23,400 nt of DNA from a virus (IMGVR_UViG_3300044644_000433:1-23400), one strand, 5' to 3'. Positions 6,993 through 17,100 are shown, counted from the stretch's first letter. Translations and numbers: made by a program. Notes: generated from the letters alone by a model not told the origin.

Positions 6993-7474
6993 TGGCTGAT
7001 TACAGTGAATCCATATTAATTAGTAACCTTACAAAACAAGTAGAAGTAAAAGCAAAAAAGGTTATTGATAGAACATTAGAAAAAGTTGTAAATGAGTTAA
7101 TGGAAACATCACCTGTAGGTGAACCCGATTTGTGGAAATGGAAACCAAAACCTGATTATGAAGCAGGTCACTATAAAGCAAATTGGCAACACACAATTGA
7201 TTCACCTGCTACAGAAGAAATAGAAGGTGAGGATATTGAAGGTGAAACAACTCGTTCACGGATGTTAAGTAGTATTAAAAATAATAATAAATTACTCACA
7301 ACACACTATTTCACAAACAATGTAAAGTACGCAAGTACAATAGAATATCAAAATTGGGCGATTCATAATGAAGCTCCAAGACTACAAGGACATATTGCAT
7401 CAAATCTTGTTGGGTCAAATGCAACTAGAAAAGTCCCCACATTTTTAGCAGAATCAATTAGGGAGGTAGGATGA
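6992..7474 (+). CDS. HK97 gp10-like tail completion / neck protein
   Basis: The 160 residues have an N-terminal helix rich in Lys and Glu (TKQVEVKAKKVIDRTLEKVVNELMETSPVG), then YKANWQHTIDSP around residue 63, and a distal segment TNNVKYASTIEYQNWA followed by RKVPTFLAESIRE at the end. This T-P-V-(D/G)...G..(K/R).NW......N...YA..IE.G-like layout is typical of HK97 gp10-type proteins, which act at the head-tail joint or in tail completion. Position between the closure and terminator genes agrees. The start overlaps the upstream stop by one base, and the stop overlaps the next ATG (ATGA), so translation is coupled. The charged stretch EEIEGEDIEGET (residues ~73-84) is probably a surface loop. Confidence 0.75.
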   Translation: MADYSESILISNLTKQVEVKAKKVIDRTLEKVVNELMETSPVGEPDLWKWKPKPDYEAGHYKANWQHTIDSPATEEIEGEDIEGETTRSRMLSSIKNNNKLLTTHYFTNNVKYASTIEYQNWAIHNEAPRLQGHIASNLVGSNATRKVPTFLAESIREVG

Positions 7475-7875
7475 GCCAAATCAAAATTAGAGCTGCATTA
7501 GAGACTGCCCTAGCCACGATTACACCGATAGTTGATACTCAGTATGAGAATACTGCTTACACGCCTAAAACAGGTGTTCCTTATCAATCTGTGTCATTAA
7601 GTATTAATTCAACTAATCCCACACTGGGTGATGCTTTCTATCGTGAAATTGGAATAATGCTCGTCACACTTCATTATCCTTTACTTGGTGGTACATTTGA
7701 TATAATGACCCAAGCGGAAAAGATAAGAACTAAGTTTAGACGTGGTCAATCATTTACAAAAGATAATATCTCAGTTCTCTGTGATAAAACACCAGATATT
7801 CGGTCACTCCCTAATGAGCCAGACCGTTTTGTTGTAGCAGTAAAAATATATTTTTATAGTAATATTATTTCTTAA
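7471..7875 (+). CDS. Tail terminator-like protein (DUF4128-like)
   Basis: The 134 residues start with a helix (SQIKIRAALETALATI), followed by a strand, YQSVSLSINSTNPTLGDAFYREIGIMLVTLHYPLL, and a helix with A.KIRTKFRRGQSF, ending in strands (RFVVAVKIYFYS). The NPTLGD...R..G motif followed by a beta strand is characteristic of DUF4128-type proteins, which belong with lambda gpU-type tail terminators. Such proteins cap the tail tube once the tape measure length is reached and join it to the head. GGGAGG at 7461-7466, within the end of the upstream gene, is the ribosome binding site. It precedes the tube gene, as in many siphoviruses. Confidence 0.7.
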   Translation: MSQIKIRAALETALATITPIVDTQYENTAYTPKTGVPYQSVSLSINSTNPTLGDAFYREIGIMLVTLHYPLLGGTFDIMTQAEKIRTKFRRGQSFTKDNISVLCDKTPDIRSLPNEPDRFVVAVKIYFYSNIIS

Positions 7876-7890
7876 GAAAGGAGTTTCACA

Positions 7891-9705
7891 ATGGCAGTTT
7901 CTATTGCATCGGGTATTTTTAAGACCCTGAGCTATGCTAAAGAATTCGAGCTTGGTAAAGTCCAAGATACAGCGGGTGAAGGTTTAACCTCTCCAGCATC
8001 CATTGCAGTATCAACTGGTATTGCACAAGGCGACAATTTAGCATTAGGCACAAACTTAACTGTAACGGGTTTATTGGCTATCGGTCAATTATTCCAAATT
8101 GGTTCTGATAAATATAAAGTTTCAGCAGTAACCACTAACGCTTCAGGTAACACTACAGCAGCTACAATCGTCAGTTTAATCGCTGGTGATGCTAAAGCAT
8201 TGAATAACTATTCTGCTGGTGTTAAAGTTACATTATTGGCTTCAACTGAAGAGTTCCCTATTTCAACTGCAAGCACTCCAACAATCGGTCAATCACCAAC
8301 TGCTGCTACAACTGGTGTGACTGGTACTGGTACTGCTGGTAGTGGTACTTTAACAATTGGTAGCTTCACTGCTGGTTTAATTCCAGTTGGTCAACGCTTA
8401 TCAATTGGTGGTAATTCTTATATCGTTACTACATCTACTGCAAGTGGTGTGGCTACTTCTTCTGTGACTGTATTCCCTGTATTGGCAACAAGTCCTTCAA
8501 CAGGTGCAATCACATTTGTGACTTCAATCACAGGTAAATATTTAAGACGTGTTAGTTCTAACATGAACTTAAAATTACAAACATTTAAATCAAACGAAAT
8601 TCGTACTGATATGCAACGTGCTGACTTAGCGGTTGGTGGTCGTACAGTAGATGGTACAATTTCTGGTGAATTGTCTAACAGAACTTATGCTGATTTCATT
8701 GGTTCTACATTGCGTAGAGACTTCACAACAGGCGCAACTGCTTCTGCTGTGGCGATTACTGCTGCAAGCGCAACTAAAGATACACCACGTTTAACATTGA
8801 CCACTTCAACCGATACCACTGCAACTTTAAAAGTTGGTGATGTTGTGTATTCAGGTGCATGGGGTAATGCAACATTAAACGCTTTCAATAACTATAACTT
8901 CATCGTTATTGAAAACACAGCAACTAAAATCGTATTAGATTTATTGAAAGATAACTTCTCTGCGAACATTGCATTAACTGGATTGGCTATTTCACCTAGC
9001 TTTACTGTGAAAGGTAAAAAAACCTATATTCCAAAAACTGGTCACACTAAAGATTCATATGCGATTGAGCATTGGTATTCTGATATCGGTGAATCACAAT
9101 TGTTCTTGGGTTGCCGTCCAACTCAGTTAGCAATTAAATTATCACCATCTGCGATGTCAACAATTGATATCACAGTAATGGGTACTGCATCTAAATCAGC
9201 TCAGTTGCAACAATTGGCAAACCCAACCGCATCTGGAACGGATACAACAATTAGTGCGACTACAGGTGCGCTTTATATCAAAAACAAAAAAGGCACTTCT
9301 GCTGTACTTGAAAAAGTTGGCTTGTTGACTTCATTTGATATCACAATCAACGGTAACGGTTCTAATGCATCGGTTATTGGTTCAGACCAAACACCTGATA
9401 TCTTCTTAGGTGCGCTTGACGTAACAGGCAATAGCTCTATCTACTTCTTAGATGGTAAATACCGTGATGCGTTCTTAAACCAAGACGAAGTATCTATTAT
9501 CGCTGTATTCCGTGCTGATAGTGATGCAAACGGTCAATTCATTTCAATGGTATTACCTAAAGTTAAATTCAGTGACGCGAGCGTTAACGATGGTGAATCT
9601 GGTTTGTTATTGACAATGCCATTCACTGCGACTTTATACTCTGTGTCATTAGGTACAACTAATTTTGAAGAAACAACTGTTCAAATTCAAGATTCAGCTA
9701 TCTAA
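7891..9705 (+). CDS. Major tail tube protein with large N-terminal-proximal insertion
   Basis: The 604 residues contain a recognisable siphovirus tail tube core. It opens with SIASGIFKTLSYAKE (residues ~4-18) and resumes at residue ~216 with KYLRRVSS, then KSNEIRTD, a Q.AD...GGRTV-GTI.GELS pattern, TYADFIGSTLRRDFT, and late segments with IGSDQTPDIFLG and GKYRDAFLNQD. The ~185 residues between (roughly 30-215) are an insertion relative to the usual family plan. The insertion holds two related modules (~55-118 and ~153-213). Codon use leans to ATC, AAC, TTC and CGT more than in neighbouring genes, fitting a highly expressed structural protein. A strong AAAGGAG lies seven bases before the ATG. 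A terminator follows the stop. Confidence 0.85.
   Translation: MAVSIASGIFKTLSYAKEFELGKVQDTAGEGLTSPASIAVSTGIAQGDNLALGTNLTVTGLLAIGQLFQIGSDKYKVSAVTTNASGNTTAATIVSLIAGDAKALNNYSAGVKVTLLASTEEFPISTASTPTIGQSPTAATTGVTGTGTAGSGTLTIGSFTAGLIPVGQRLSIGGNSYIVTTSTASGVATSSVTVFPVLATSPSTGAITFVTSITGKYLRRVSSNMNLKLQTFKSNEIRTDMQRADLAVGGRTVDGTISGELSNRTYADFIGSTLRRDFTTGATASAVAITAASATKDTPRLTLTTSTDTTATLKVGDVVYSGAWGNATLNAFNNYNFIVIENTATKIVLDLLKDNFSANIALTGLAISPSFTVKGKKTYIPKTGHTKDSYAIEHWYSDIGESQLFLGCRPTQLAIKLSPSAMSTIDITVMGTASKSAQLQQLANPTASGTDTTISATTGALYIKNKKGTSAVLEKVGLLTSFDITINGNGSNASVIGSDQTPDIFLGALDVTGNSSIYFLDGKYRDAFLNQDEVSIIAVFRADSDANGQFISMVLPKVKFSDASVNDGESGLLLTMPFTATLYSVSLGTTNFEETTVQIQDSAI
8053..8529 (+). repeat. Duplicated ~60-residue module within the tail tube insertion
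   Basis: Module 1 is ~8053-8244 and module 2 ~8347-8529. Shared pattern: NLT(V) or TLTI, a hydrophobic turn, (V/I)GQ.(F/L).IG.(D/N).Y.V, a T/S/A/G-rich hairpin, then a hydrophobic strand with SLIAG or PVLAT. They are joined by a Thr/Gly/Ala-rich linker (residues ~124-152). The similarity is clear at protein level but weak in DNA. Confidence 0.6.
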
Positions 9706-9708
9706 CAA

Positions 9709-9729
9709 TTAACTTTCTCCCGAAGTTAA
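9709..9729 (+). other. Hairpin directly after the tail tube stop codon
   Basis: TTAACTT at 9709-9715 pairs perfectly with AAGTTAA at 9723-9729 around a seven-base loop. It has no T-run of its own and sits eight bases before the terminator stem. It could protect the 3' end of the tube mRNA or be incidental. Confidence 0.4.
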
Positions 9730-9736
9730 ACTGATT

Positions 9737-9763
9737 GACCCTCGAAAGAGGGTCTTTCTTTTT
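9737..9763 (+). terminator. Intrinsic terminator after the tail tube gene
   Basis: GACCCTC (9737-9743), a GAAA tetraloop, and GAGGGTC (9748-9754) are followed by a T-rich tract TTTCTTTTT (9755-9763). This is a textbook Rho-independent terminator. It would end the neck/tube transcript before the chaperone genes. Confidence 0.9.
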
Positions 9764-9775
9764 GTAGTAAATCAC

Positions 9776-9805
9776 TTGACTTTGTTTGTGTTACCATGCT
9801 AAGAT
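9776..9805 (+). promoter_or_regulatory. Promoter-like site for the short tail chaperone gene
   Basis: TTGACT at 9776-9781 is followed after 18 bases by TAAGAT at 9800-9805, preceded by an extended -10 TGC (9797-9799). It begins 12 bases after the terminator T-run, which supports a fresh transcription start for the next gene. The predicted leader is about 45 bases. Confidence 0.6.
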
Positions 9806-9855
9806 GACCCTGTTGCATTCGCAATTTTACTAACCAAAATTGAAGGACACCTTAC

Positions 9856-10251
9856 ATGGCAATCTCATTAAAATCGCTCAATGTTGAAGCGGCTTGTGAC
9901 ACCCCTTACGACTTAGATATTGTTGATGAACAAACAGGCAAATCAACAGGTATCACATTAAAAGTTATTGGCGCACATAGCCAAGTCATTACTAAACTTG
10001 TTGCAAAAGCAGTTAATGCTAAACGTCAAGCTGAATCACAATTAGCTAAAAAAGGTAAAGACGTACCTGTGACTAAAGTTGAAGATGATTTAGAATTTGG
10101 TATTGAATTAGCGGCTAAACGTATTGTTGGCTGGTCTGGTATTGAAGAATCATTTACACCAGAACTCGCTTTTGAATTGTGCAAAACAAATCCTGTTATC
10201 CGTGACCAAGTTGTTACGGCTTCAGAAGATATGTCGCACTATACAAAATAG
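9856..10251 (+). CDS. Short tail assembly chaperone (lambda gpG-like)
   Basis: The 131 residues carry CDTPYDLDIVDE near the start (Cys14), a helical middle, then VEDDLEFGIELAAKRIVGW, ESFTPE, and TNPVIRDQVVTASED at the end. Each of these has a counterpart in the first ~115 residues of the next gene. Size and position between the tube and tape measure genes match lambda gpG (140 residues), which coats the unassembled tape measure and recruits tube subunits. The start has GAAGGA eight bases upstream (9842-9847), a strong ribosome binding site. Codon use is of the highly expressed kind (CGT, GGT). No slippage signal extends it: the frames past the stop close within a few codons and the terminator begins 24 bases after the stop. 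It is its own transcription unit between two terminators. Confidence 0.8.
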   Translation: MAISLKSLNVEAACDTPYDLDIVDEQTGKSTGITLKVIGAHSQVITKLVAKAVNAKRQAESQLAKKGKDVPVTKVEDDLEFGIELAAKRIVGWSGIEESFTPELAFELCKTNPVIRDQVVTASEDMSHYTK

Positions 10252-10275
10252 TTTTCTTATATTAAGAAAAACACT

Positions 10276-10314
10276 AAACCCTATTGAGGAAGTTCTTCAA
10301 TAGGGTTTTCTTTT
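10276..10314 (+). terminator. Intrinsic terminator after the short chaperone gene
   Basis: AAACCCTATTGA (10276-10287) pairs with TCAATAGGGTTT (10297-10308) in a 12-bp perfect stem. Inner pairs G.T, G-C and A-T leave a three-base loop. The descending arm merges into TTTTCTTTT (10306-10314). This strong terminator isolates the short chaperone transcript from the long chaperone gene. Confidence 0.92.
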
Positions 10315-10325
10315 GTGAACTAAAA

Positions 10326-10354
10326 TTGACAAATCCAATAATCTGTGAAATAAT
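10326..10354 (+). promoter_or_regulatory. Promoter-like site for the long chaperone and tape measure genes
   Basis: A consensus TTGACA (10326-10331), a 17-base spacer and AATAAT (10349-10354, five of six) with an extended -10 TGA (10346-10348) make this the best promoter match in the window. It lies 11 bases after the terminator T-run. A start near 10361 would leave a leader of only about 20 bases. Confidence 0.7.
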
Positions 10355-10360
10355 AATGAG

Positions 10361-10381
10361 ACATATCCCATACCTAACCAT
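10361..10381 (+). promoter_or_regulatory. Short leader lacking a Shine-Dalgarno sequence before the long chaperone
   Basis: The ~21 bases between the predicted transcription start and the ATG at 10382 are C/A/T-rich and contain no AGGA, GGAG or GAGG. Translation initiation should be weak compared with the short chaperone gene (GAAGGA, eight bases spacing). The ATG itself is supported because the homology with the short form begins only a few residues inside it (Cys7). Confidence 0.5.
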
Positions 10382-11122
10382 ATGAATATTTTACCTATTT
10401 GTGAAACTCCCTATGAATTTGAAGTCATCTCTGAAGTCAGTGGTCAGGGGATGGGTGTTTTCATAAGCGTCATATCTCAATATGCACAGAAGGTGAATTC
10501 AAATCTAAAAGGCACACTACTCGTAAGACAACGTGTGGCTGAAGTAAAAGCATCAGCAACATCATCGTCCGCTTATTATCTTGTGGAAGATGAACGAGAA
10601 TTTGAAATACATTCCGCAGTGCTAAGGGTTGTTGAATGGCGTGAAGCTGAAGAAGAGTTCACATACGATAACCTTCTTGACGTATGTTCCACTAATCAAT
10701 CTATACGAAAACAAATCATTCGTGCTTCCAATGACATTGGATTATTTTTAGATTCATTAGTTGAACAATTAGTTAATTTTACAAAGAATGAATTAAAGCT
10801 ATCTGAGAAACAAAAGGATGGCGCAACGTATAGGGAACATCTTAAGGCTGTCGAGGAAATGACGGGGATTACCCCACAAGAACTAACTACTGTGGAGGTT
10901 AGCCACATTATCATGTACTTGTGGGAGTGGTTCTTAGATTTAAATAGCACACGTCAAAGCGGTATGGGCATGAATGCTATCTCTTACAGCGAAATATGTG
11001 CATGGTGTGAGTTAACAGGTAACCGACCATCACCTTATGAAATACGAGTAATTAAATTACTTGACCGAGTTTATTTAGAGCATTACAACAGCAAACAAGA
11101 TAAAGAATCATCCGATAAATAG
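10382..11122 (+). CDS. Long tail assembly chaperone (lambda gpGT-like), separate paralog of the short form
   Basis: The 246 residues consist of two parts. Residues ~7-115 are a diverged copy of the upstream short chaperone: CETPYEFEVISE, a VEDEREFEI element, LRVVEW, EEEFT, and TNQSIRKQIIRASND. Residues ~120-246 are an extra C-terminal domain with MYLWEWFLDLN and then ISYSEICAWCELTGNRPSPYE plus a LLDRVYLEHY helix. This is typical of the T-like part of phage tail chaperones (Y.EI.AW..LTG...P.E...I..LD). Lambda makes GT (279 residues) by frameshifting out of G; here the long form is a full gene of its own. It should bind the tape measure through the G-like part and tube subunits through the T-like part (family knowledge). 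The tape measure ATG follows 11 bases after the stop. Confidence 0.8.
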   Translation: MNILPICETPYEFEVISEVSGQGMGVFISVISQYAQKVNSNLKGTLLVRQRVAEVKASATSSSAYYLVEDEREFEIHSAVLRVVEWREAEEEFTYDNLLDVCSTNQSIRKQIIRASNDIGLFLDSLVEQLVNFTKNELKLSEKQKDGATYREHLKAVEEMTGITPQELTTVEVSHIIMYLWEWFLDLNSTRQSGMGMNAISYSEICAWCELTGNRPSPYEIRVIKLLDRVYLEHYNSKQDKESSDK

Positions 11123-11133
11123 AGGAATAAATC

Positions 11134-14100
11134 ATGGCAGCAACAGACGGAACAGTTAGTTTTTCGATTGAAACAAAAGTTGATGCAGCAGGTATCGACA
11201 AAGCGGTTGAGAAAGTATCTAGCTTAGATAAGTTGATTAACTCTATTAACAAAGTCGAGATGACTATCAAATTTAGTGAGGCTACCCTTGCATCATTTAA
11301 AGGTATTGAAGACAATATTAAAAAGATGTCAGATGGTTTTGAAGCATTAGGTAAGGATTATAGTAAAGCCATGCTTGAAGGAGCTAAGATGGCTCGCATT
11401 GAGATGGAAACTCAAGGTAAGTTACAAATTGAAAAAGAAAAACAAAAAACACAAGAATTAATTGGTATTAATAAAGCGGCATCAAATTCAATTGTAGCTA
11501 ATGCAATTGAGACTGCTGATAAAATTAATGAAGCAAATAAAAAGGTCAAAGCACCTACATTTGATTTAGATGCAAATAAAGCTATTATTGATTTAAAGAA
11601 TTCTTTTGCTTTGCAAAAACAAGCATTGGATTCTGGTAATAAAGAATTATATGCGGCACAAAGTGAAGCAGTTCAAAAGTTATTAGATTTGATTCCAGAA
11701 TCAAATAAAAAATCAATCTTACTATATCGTCAGACAGCAGCTTTAAAGTTAGTTGAGTCCAAACGCGCAATGCAGTTAGAGATTGAGGCTGAAGCTGAAA
11801 AGAATAAAAAAATTATTGCTGCGGTTGATGAAGGCAAAAAGATAATTGCGGCTAAAGATGCTGAAGCGGCAAAGCAAAAACAAGCAAGCATTAAGAAACA
11901 AAATGATGATGAAGCAAAACAATATGAATTGTTTCTTAAATGGATTGAAGACCTTGGTGCAAGACGATTAGCCAATGAAGTAAAACTTGGAGAACAACGT
12001 ATTGCTGAAGCAAAACGTGTAGAAGATGAAATAAAAAAGATTGCTGAAGCATCATTAGAAAGTCAAAAGAAAGCACAATCTCAAGCAGGTATGATGCTTG
12101 GAAATATTCAAAATACCGCACCAAAACCTACAGCATTCAGTGGAATGCCTTCAGGTCTACAACAACAAACACAACAAATACAAGCACAACAAAAAGCAAC
12201 AGATACAACTGGAATGTTGCTTGGTAACATTAAAGCATATACACCTGTGTCATCAGCAAATCAAGCATTACCATCAGGTCTTAGTGCTATGTCTGATTCA
12301 CAGAAGCGTTCTCTAGCTGAAGCCAATAAAGCAATTGAAGATAATAATAAAAGATGGCTTGAAAGTGTTAAACAAGTATCTGCACAAATGGAAAAAGATG
12401 AACTCTATCTACGTCAGGTAAGAAGAACATCTATTGAGATGGAACGTAATGACCGTCTTAAAGCAATAAAAGAAACAGCAGATGCACAAGCTCGTGAAGA
12501 TAGAATTATAGCTAGACAAGCGGCTATGAACTCTACATGGATGGGTCGTCAAGGCACTACAAATCAACCAACTGCAAATCCACAAGCAACAACTAGCGCA
12601 TTGGGTGCTGTAACGGATTCATTGAATTCTGTACATCGTGCATTAATGGCTGTTGGTGTGGTTTTATCTGGTCGTCAGATAATGGAGTACGCAGATAACT
12701 GGCTACACTTTGTGAATGCTGTGGGTATTGCCACAGAGAAAACAGGTGGAGCTGTTCAGATGCAAGAGAAGTTATTCAAACTTGCTCAAGATAACCGTGC
12801 GCCATTAGAAGCCATTACCTCTATTTATTTAAGAATGTCTCGTGCCGCTGAAACCTTGAATATGACACAAGGTGAAACAGTTAAGATGATTGATGTGGTC
12901 ACAAAATCACTTGCGATTATGGGAACATCTCCTTCTGCTGTTCGTGGTGGTCTACTTCAATTAGAGCAAGCTCTTGGTGGTGTGACTGTTCGTGGGCAAG
13001 AGTTCAAATCTATTTTGGACAGTATGCCTAATGTAATGGCTACTGTGGCTAAACATTATCAAGACGCGGCTAAAGATATCAAATTACAAGAAGCATCGCT
13101 TAGAGGTGCGTCTGAAGCTGAATTAGATAAGATTAGAAGTGAAAAGACACATGAGTTATCTATTTCTGCATTAAGAAATATGATGTATCAAGGTGAAGTA
13201 GCGTCTGCTGCATTTGCTAAAGCTATTATCATGGGTCAAGATGAGATTGATGCAACATTTGAAAAAACACATAAAACATTTGCCCAAGCATTTCAAACAA
13301 TTGAGAATGGTTTCACAAAATGGGTTGGTCAATTAAATCAAGGCACTGAAGCCTCTGATAAGTTTTATCGTATGGCACAACAAATAGCTGATAATTTTAA
13401 TATTGTTGTTGGTGTTATAGGTGCTGCAACAGCGGCTATTGCTACATATGCGTTATCCTTTGGTGCTATTGCTATTGCTATTAATCCTCTTGGTGCGGCT
13501 GTTGCTGTTATAGCTGGATTAACTGCTGGTTTTGCGTTACTTAAAGATGAAATAAAAGTCACTGGTGATGGTCTTGCAACATGGGGTGATGTATTTGATG
13601 TTGTTACTGATAGACTTGGTGATTCTATTTCAAATTGGATGAGCAAGTTATCTGATTTTAAAGATTGGTTAGATAAAAAATTCCCAAATGCAAAAGCGAT
13701 TGCAGGCAGTGCAATTGAATCAGTTGATAATGTTGTGCAAAAAATATATGACTTATCTCCAACAGGTGTTGCTGGAAATTGGATTTCTGAGCAAATAGAT
13801 TCGGCAACAAAACAAGCTGAAAAGAAAGCTCAAGAACGAGCATATCAAAAACCATTAGCCTCACAAGAACAAAAAGCATTAGGTGGTCAATTTTCTTCAA
13901 ATGTTGGATTTGCGAATGATGAACAAGGACGGTTAAATAAGAAGCGTTATGATGAAGCAAAACAAGCTCGTGAAGATGAGATTGCACAATTAACATCAAT
14001 TGCTAAAAAACAATCAGAACTTAACAATGAAGAATTGCGCAGACTAGGTCTTTCTGAACAAGAACAATTCATTTTAAAAGAAATGGATAAAGATTTAGAA

Positions 14101-17100
14101 AAACAAAGAACGACAATTAAAGATGGTACACGGGTTAGATTTGAAGACTTAGAATCATATAAAAAACATCTAACTGATATTGGTATTAATTACGATGAAA
14201 TTTATCGTAAACAATACGCAGGTATCTTTGCTGAAAAAGAAGCATTTACTGAAAGAAAGAAAGCAAATGATGAAGCCAAACGCTGGTCAGAACCAGAAGC
14301 AAAGGCTCAAACAATTGAATCAATGGATACCGCTATCAAAGGTGTGCGTGATGAAATTAGCACATTGAGCAATGAGCTTACTAACTTTAGTGCTAAACAT
14401 CCTTTATCGCTTTCTGTGTCAATTGATAAAAATAAAGCATTATCTGAAGTTGCACAGTTTAAAGATATGTTTGAAAAGTCTGGTGCTAAGTATGGTGTGT
14501 CACCTACATTGCTTGCATCAATAGCCGTTCAAGAATCACGAGGTAATCCAAATGCAGTATCTTATGCTGGAGCTAAATCTGGTTTAGGTCTAATGCAGAT
14601 TGGTGAATCAACTGCACAAACATATAAACTTGCAGCAAAAGACAGACTTGACCCTGAAAAAAGCATTGATACAGCCGCAAAGATAATGGCTGATTTAATG
14701 AAAACATTTAATAATGATGTGAGACTTGCATTAGCGGCTTATAACGCAGGTAAGGGTCGTGTGCAAGGTGTGCAAGGGGATGTGTCAAAACTAACATTAG
14801 AAACTCGTAAATTTGCACCTGAGATTCTTGGAAGATTAAATGGTGAAAGTGGTACACAATCAAAAGAATTAATTACACTTCAACAAAAGCTAAATGAGTT
14901 AAAAGAAAAAGAAGTTAAGTTAGCTCAAGCACGAAATGAATTTGATTCTGCGCCATCTAAGATAACCAAGAAAGGTTTTGATTTAGCACAAGGTTCTTTA
15001 AAAGAAACTGAGAAAGAATATAAGAACGCAGTTCAATCACAAAAAGAATTTGAATCTGCAAATAAATCTGTAATTGAAGCATTGGATAAACAAACTCAAG
15101 CAGCATATAGCACTGCTCATGCCTATGATTTCTTAAAAGAACGTCAATCAATATCACTTCAAGCGAAAACACTTGGTGTTGAAAAAGGCGGGTTTGCAAT
15201 ACCTGAAATTGATGCAATGCTTAAACAGATAACTGATAAAGAAAATGAGTTATCAAAAGCGAGTGCTAAAGCGGTTGCTGAATTAGAAACAGCAAAAGCA
15301 TTGGCTGCCACTGCACCAACACAAGCAAATTTTGATGCTGAAGTTGCAGCATTAAATAAAAAATTAGCATTGGAATCAGAGATTGCTAATACTAAAAAAC
15401 AAGCATCTGATGTGTCAAGAATTGAATTAGATTTATTGCAACAACAAGCCAATGTGATTCCTAATTTAAAACAAGGTAATATTGACTTGATGGAATCGCT
15501 TACTTCATCAACTGTGGAATTAGAAAAGCAAAGAGCAATCCGTACTGCTGGAGCGACAGGTGAGGAAGCAAATAAAATTAGAAGTTTGATTGACACAAAA
15601 GAAACTTTAAAAGGTTTAAATGACATTAAGTCAACTGTGACAGGAACACTTTCTTCTAGTTTTAGCACAATGTTCAGTGATGTGCTAACTCGTGGTAAAT
15701 CATTTACCTCTGCATTTAGAGATATGTTTAAGAATATGGTTGCATCAATTAGTCAAGGATTGATGAACGTAGCCATGCAAGCATTGATGACGGGTAACTT
15801 TATTGTGGCTGGTTTAGCTGCGGCAGGTTCTATTATCACAGGATTGATGGGTGGATTATTTAAAGATAAAGTAACAGATACTTCAACACCAGATACCAGA
15901 ACCACAGGCACTGTGCGTGGTAATAGTGATATTGGTTCTAATTCTGTGAGCAATATCATTAAAACATTAAATGATATCCATGCCGCTGAATGGGATACGT
16001 TAAAAGATATTGCTAATGGATTTAAAAATCTAGGTAAATCTGTTGATAACACCATCACAATGGCAGTTCAAAAGAATGGTGTGTTTCAAGGCTCTACTAA
16101 TGCCGCTAAATCAATATCTGTTAATCCATTGGGTTCTAATGCAATGATTGGCGCAAACCTAGGTGTGTCTGCCGCATTAGGTGCATCAGGTCTTATTGCT
16201 CAAGCAGGTTTATATGCGGGTGCAGCATTGATTAATGCAGGTGCTACATCACTTGGTATTGGTATCTCAACAGCAGCAGCATCAAGCGCGACTTTAGCCA
16301 CATCAATTGGTACATCAATAGGTGCTGGGGCAATGTCTAATCTTGTCGGTGGGTTTTTACTTGGTACAGGTGGTGGTTTGATTCTTGCTGTGCTTCAGTA
16401 TGGTCTAGGTAAACTACTAGGTATAGGTAAAGTAAAATATGAAGCCATTGGTTATGGTATTGTTACTCAATCAACTGATTATGTTTTAGCTGCGGCAGGC
16501 GAAGCTGTTGATGAAGTAGTATTACCTGTGATGAATTATAGTAAAATTAAAATGACCGTTAAAGGTTGGTTTAGTGATACTATCAAAATTTATGACATTA
16601 TTAATGGTTTAAACACGGAACTTACCGTTGCATTATCTCGTGTATTCAACAATTTCAATGCGGTTCTTAGTAATTTAATTAATTCACTTGGTGTGCAAGA
16701 TATATTTGATAAAGCGTTTACACTTCCTAAAATTAAATTATCATTAAGTAAACTCAAATCTGATGAAATATCTAAAAAGATAAATGATTCAGTTAATACT
16801 GCGATGGATACTATTGTTGAACAAGTATCTAATGGGTTCATCACGCCATTTATTAAAATGGGTGAAGGAGCATTTGAAGCATTAAGTCGTATTGGTGGTA
16901 ATGCGGCAGTGGTTATTGGTACATTTAAAAACATGGGTATTGAAATTAATCTAACTGGATTAGGTCTAATCTCATTTAGTGAAAACATGGTTGATTTATA
17001 TGAATCATCATATAAAGCAGGCGATGGTCTTAAAAACTTCATAAGTGTTATGAATAGTTTTTATAAGCTAACTAATACCGCTGGTGAGCAATCAGCTATG

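Noticed and set aside
10230-10275. Possible -1 or +1 frameshift at the end of the short chaperone gene (A-rich ACAAAATAG)
   Set aside because: No proper X XXY YYZ heptamer in frame. The alternative frames close within a few codons and the terminator follows, so no T-like extension can be reached.
14461-14766. SLT domain as the phage endolysin
   Set aside because: It is in frame in the middle of the tape measure protein, the common place for a tail-borne transglycosylase; no separate lysis enzyme start or signal is present.
15159-15668. Long antisense open frame opposite the tape measure gene
   Set aside because: It overlaps a strongly supported gene, has no ribosome binding site or recognisable domain, and mirrors the codon pattern of the sense frame. 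The same applies to antisense frames at 615-1034, 13365-13646 and 16590-17042.
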